Below, piece by piece: positions 63,929 to 64,000 of a stretch of 64,000 bases of DNA. The stretch lies in assembly GCF_013364355.1 (NCBI RefSeq), contig NZ_CP054931.1, positions 248,001 to 312,000 of the forward strand, given 5' to 3'. A program made the position numbers and the translations under genes. The notes below the pieces were generated by a model. It had not been told where the DNA came from. It saw nothing but the letters and a program-made list of their open reading frames with translations, and ran no database searches. Each line of letters begins with the position of its first letter. Positions within the stretch are counted from its first letter, which is position 1. Origin of the DNA: Stenotrophomonas sp. NA06056 (GTDB lineage Bacteria; Pseudomonadota; Gammaproteobacteria; Xanthomonadales; Xanthomonadaceae).

Positions 63929-64000
63929 GGGTGGTTCTCCACGAAAGGCGGGAAACGGGACGTCGCGCCGGCCGTGGGCCGGGCGTAACCGAAGGGTGAT
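63929..64000. other. Right edge upstream of the ABC operon
   Basis: 72 bp with a GTGGAG element 10-15 nt before the ATPase start and a degenerate GC-rich palindrome (63965-63990). No complete gene. Confidence 0.5.

Overview
The window looks like chromosomal DNA of a Stenotrophomonas (S. maltophilia complex) or a very close member of the Xanthomonadaceae. The basis is high GC content, the style of the phoP-phoQ, liu and mms loci, and above all dozens of short palindromes tagged with GTAG/CTAC, which resemble the giant REP-like family (SMAG) known from S. maltophilia. No integrase, transposase, phage structural gene or CRISPR array is visible. Most of the window is ordinary housekeeping and catabolic sequence, with one variable-looking block after a tRNA-Thr.

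Layout. 0-3.7 kb: leucine/isovalerate (liu) operon on the minus strand (start of the biotin-carboxylase subunit, mccB, ivd) with a divergent TetR regulator. 3.7-8.7 kb: cytochrome c5-like protein, secreted nuclease, DMT permease, alpha/beta hydrolase and zapE. 9-12.9 kb: class Ia ribonucleotide reductase nrdA-nrdB behind a promoter with NrdR-box-like sites. 13-18.8 kb: LysE exporter, thioesterase, sirtuin, old yellow enzyme, LysR regulator, purU and pncA. 18.9-19.9 kb: queH preceded by a cobalamin riboswitch. 20-22.9 kb: patatin-like lipase and a DUF1028 protein. 23.3-30.3 kb: a RamB/PrpR-like regulator divergent from a five-gene valine-degradation operon (mmsA, acyl-CoA dehydrogenase, enoyl-CoA hydratase, HIBYL-CoA hydrolase, mmsB). 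30.6-34.9 kb: ohr, CDF transporter, SulP transporter, dusA. 35.1-37.7 kb: PepSY-like exported protein, phoP, phoQ. 37.8-41.5 kb: mtfA with a small exported protein, then birA-coaX-SPOR protein. 41.6 kb: tRNA-Thr(TGT). 41.9-46.4 kb: poorly characterised secreted and orphan proteins. 46.5-49 kb: arginase, entericidin, CsbD, a secreted protein. 49-57.3 kb: trpS, metallo-hydrolase, M28 peptidase, MFS symporter and two DMT permeases. 57.4-63.9 kb: a TonB-dependent receptor and a MacB-like ABC exporter cut off by the right edge.

The two branched-chain acyl-CoA pathways sit about 20 kb apart, each with its own divergent regulator of a different family. They carry leucine and valine carbon toward acetyl-CoA and propionyl-CoA. 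The PhoPQ locus starts with a small exported protein whose promoter abuts its ATG, suggesting a leaderless message.

The most interesting feature is the cobalamin riboswitch on the minus strand at about 19700-19905. It lies directly upstream of queH, the B12-independent epoxyqueuosine reductase. That arrangement predicts that queuosine synthesis switches to QueH when B12 is scarce and the B12-dependent enzyme QueG cannot work. Other notable points are GTAG palindromes that supply the actual stop codons of several genes, a pair of palindromes between nrdA and nrdB, and a palindrome directly in front of a CDF transporter gene.
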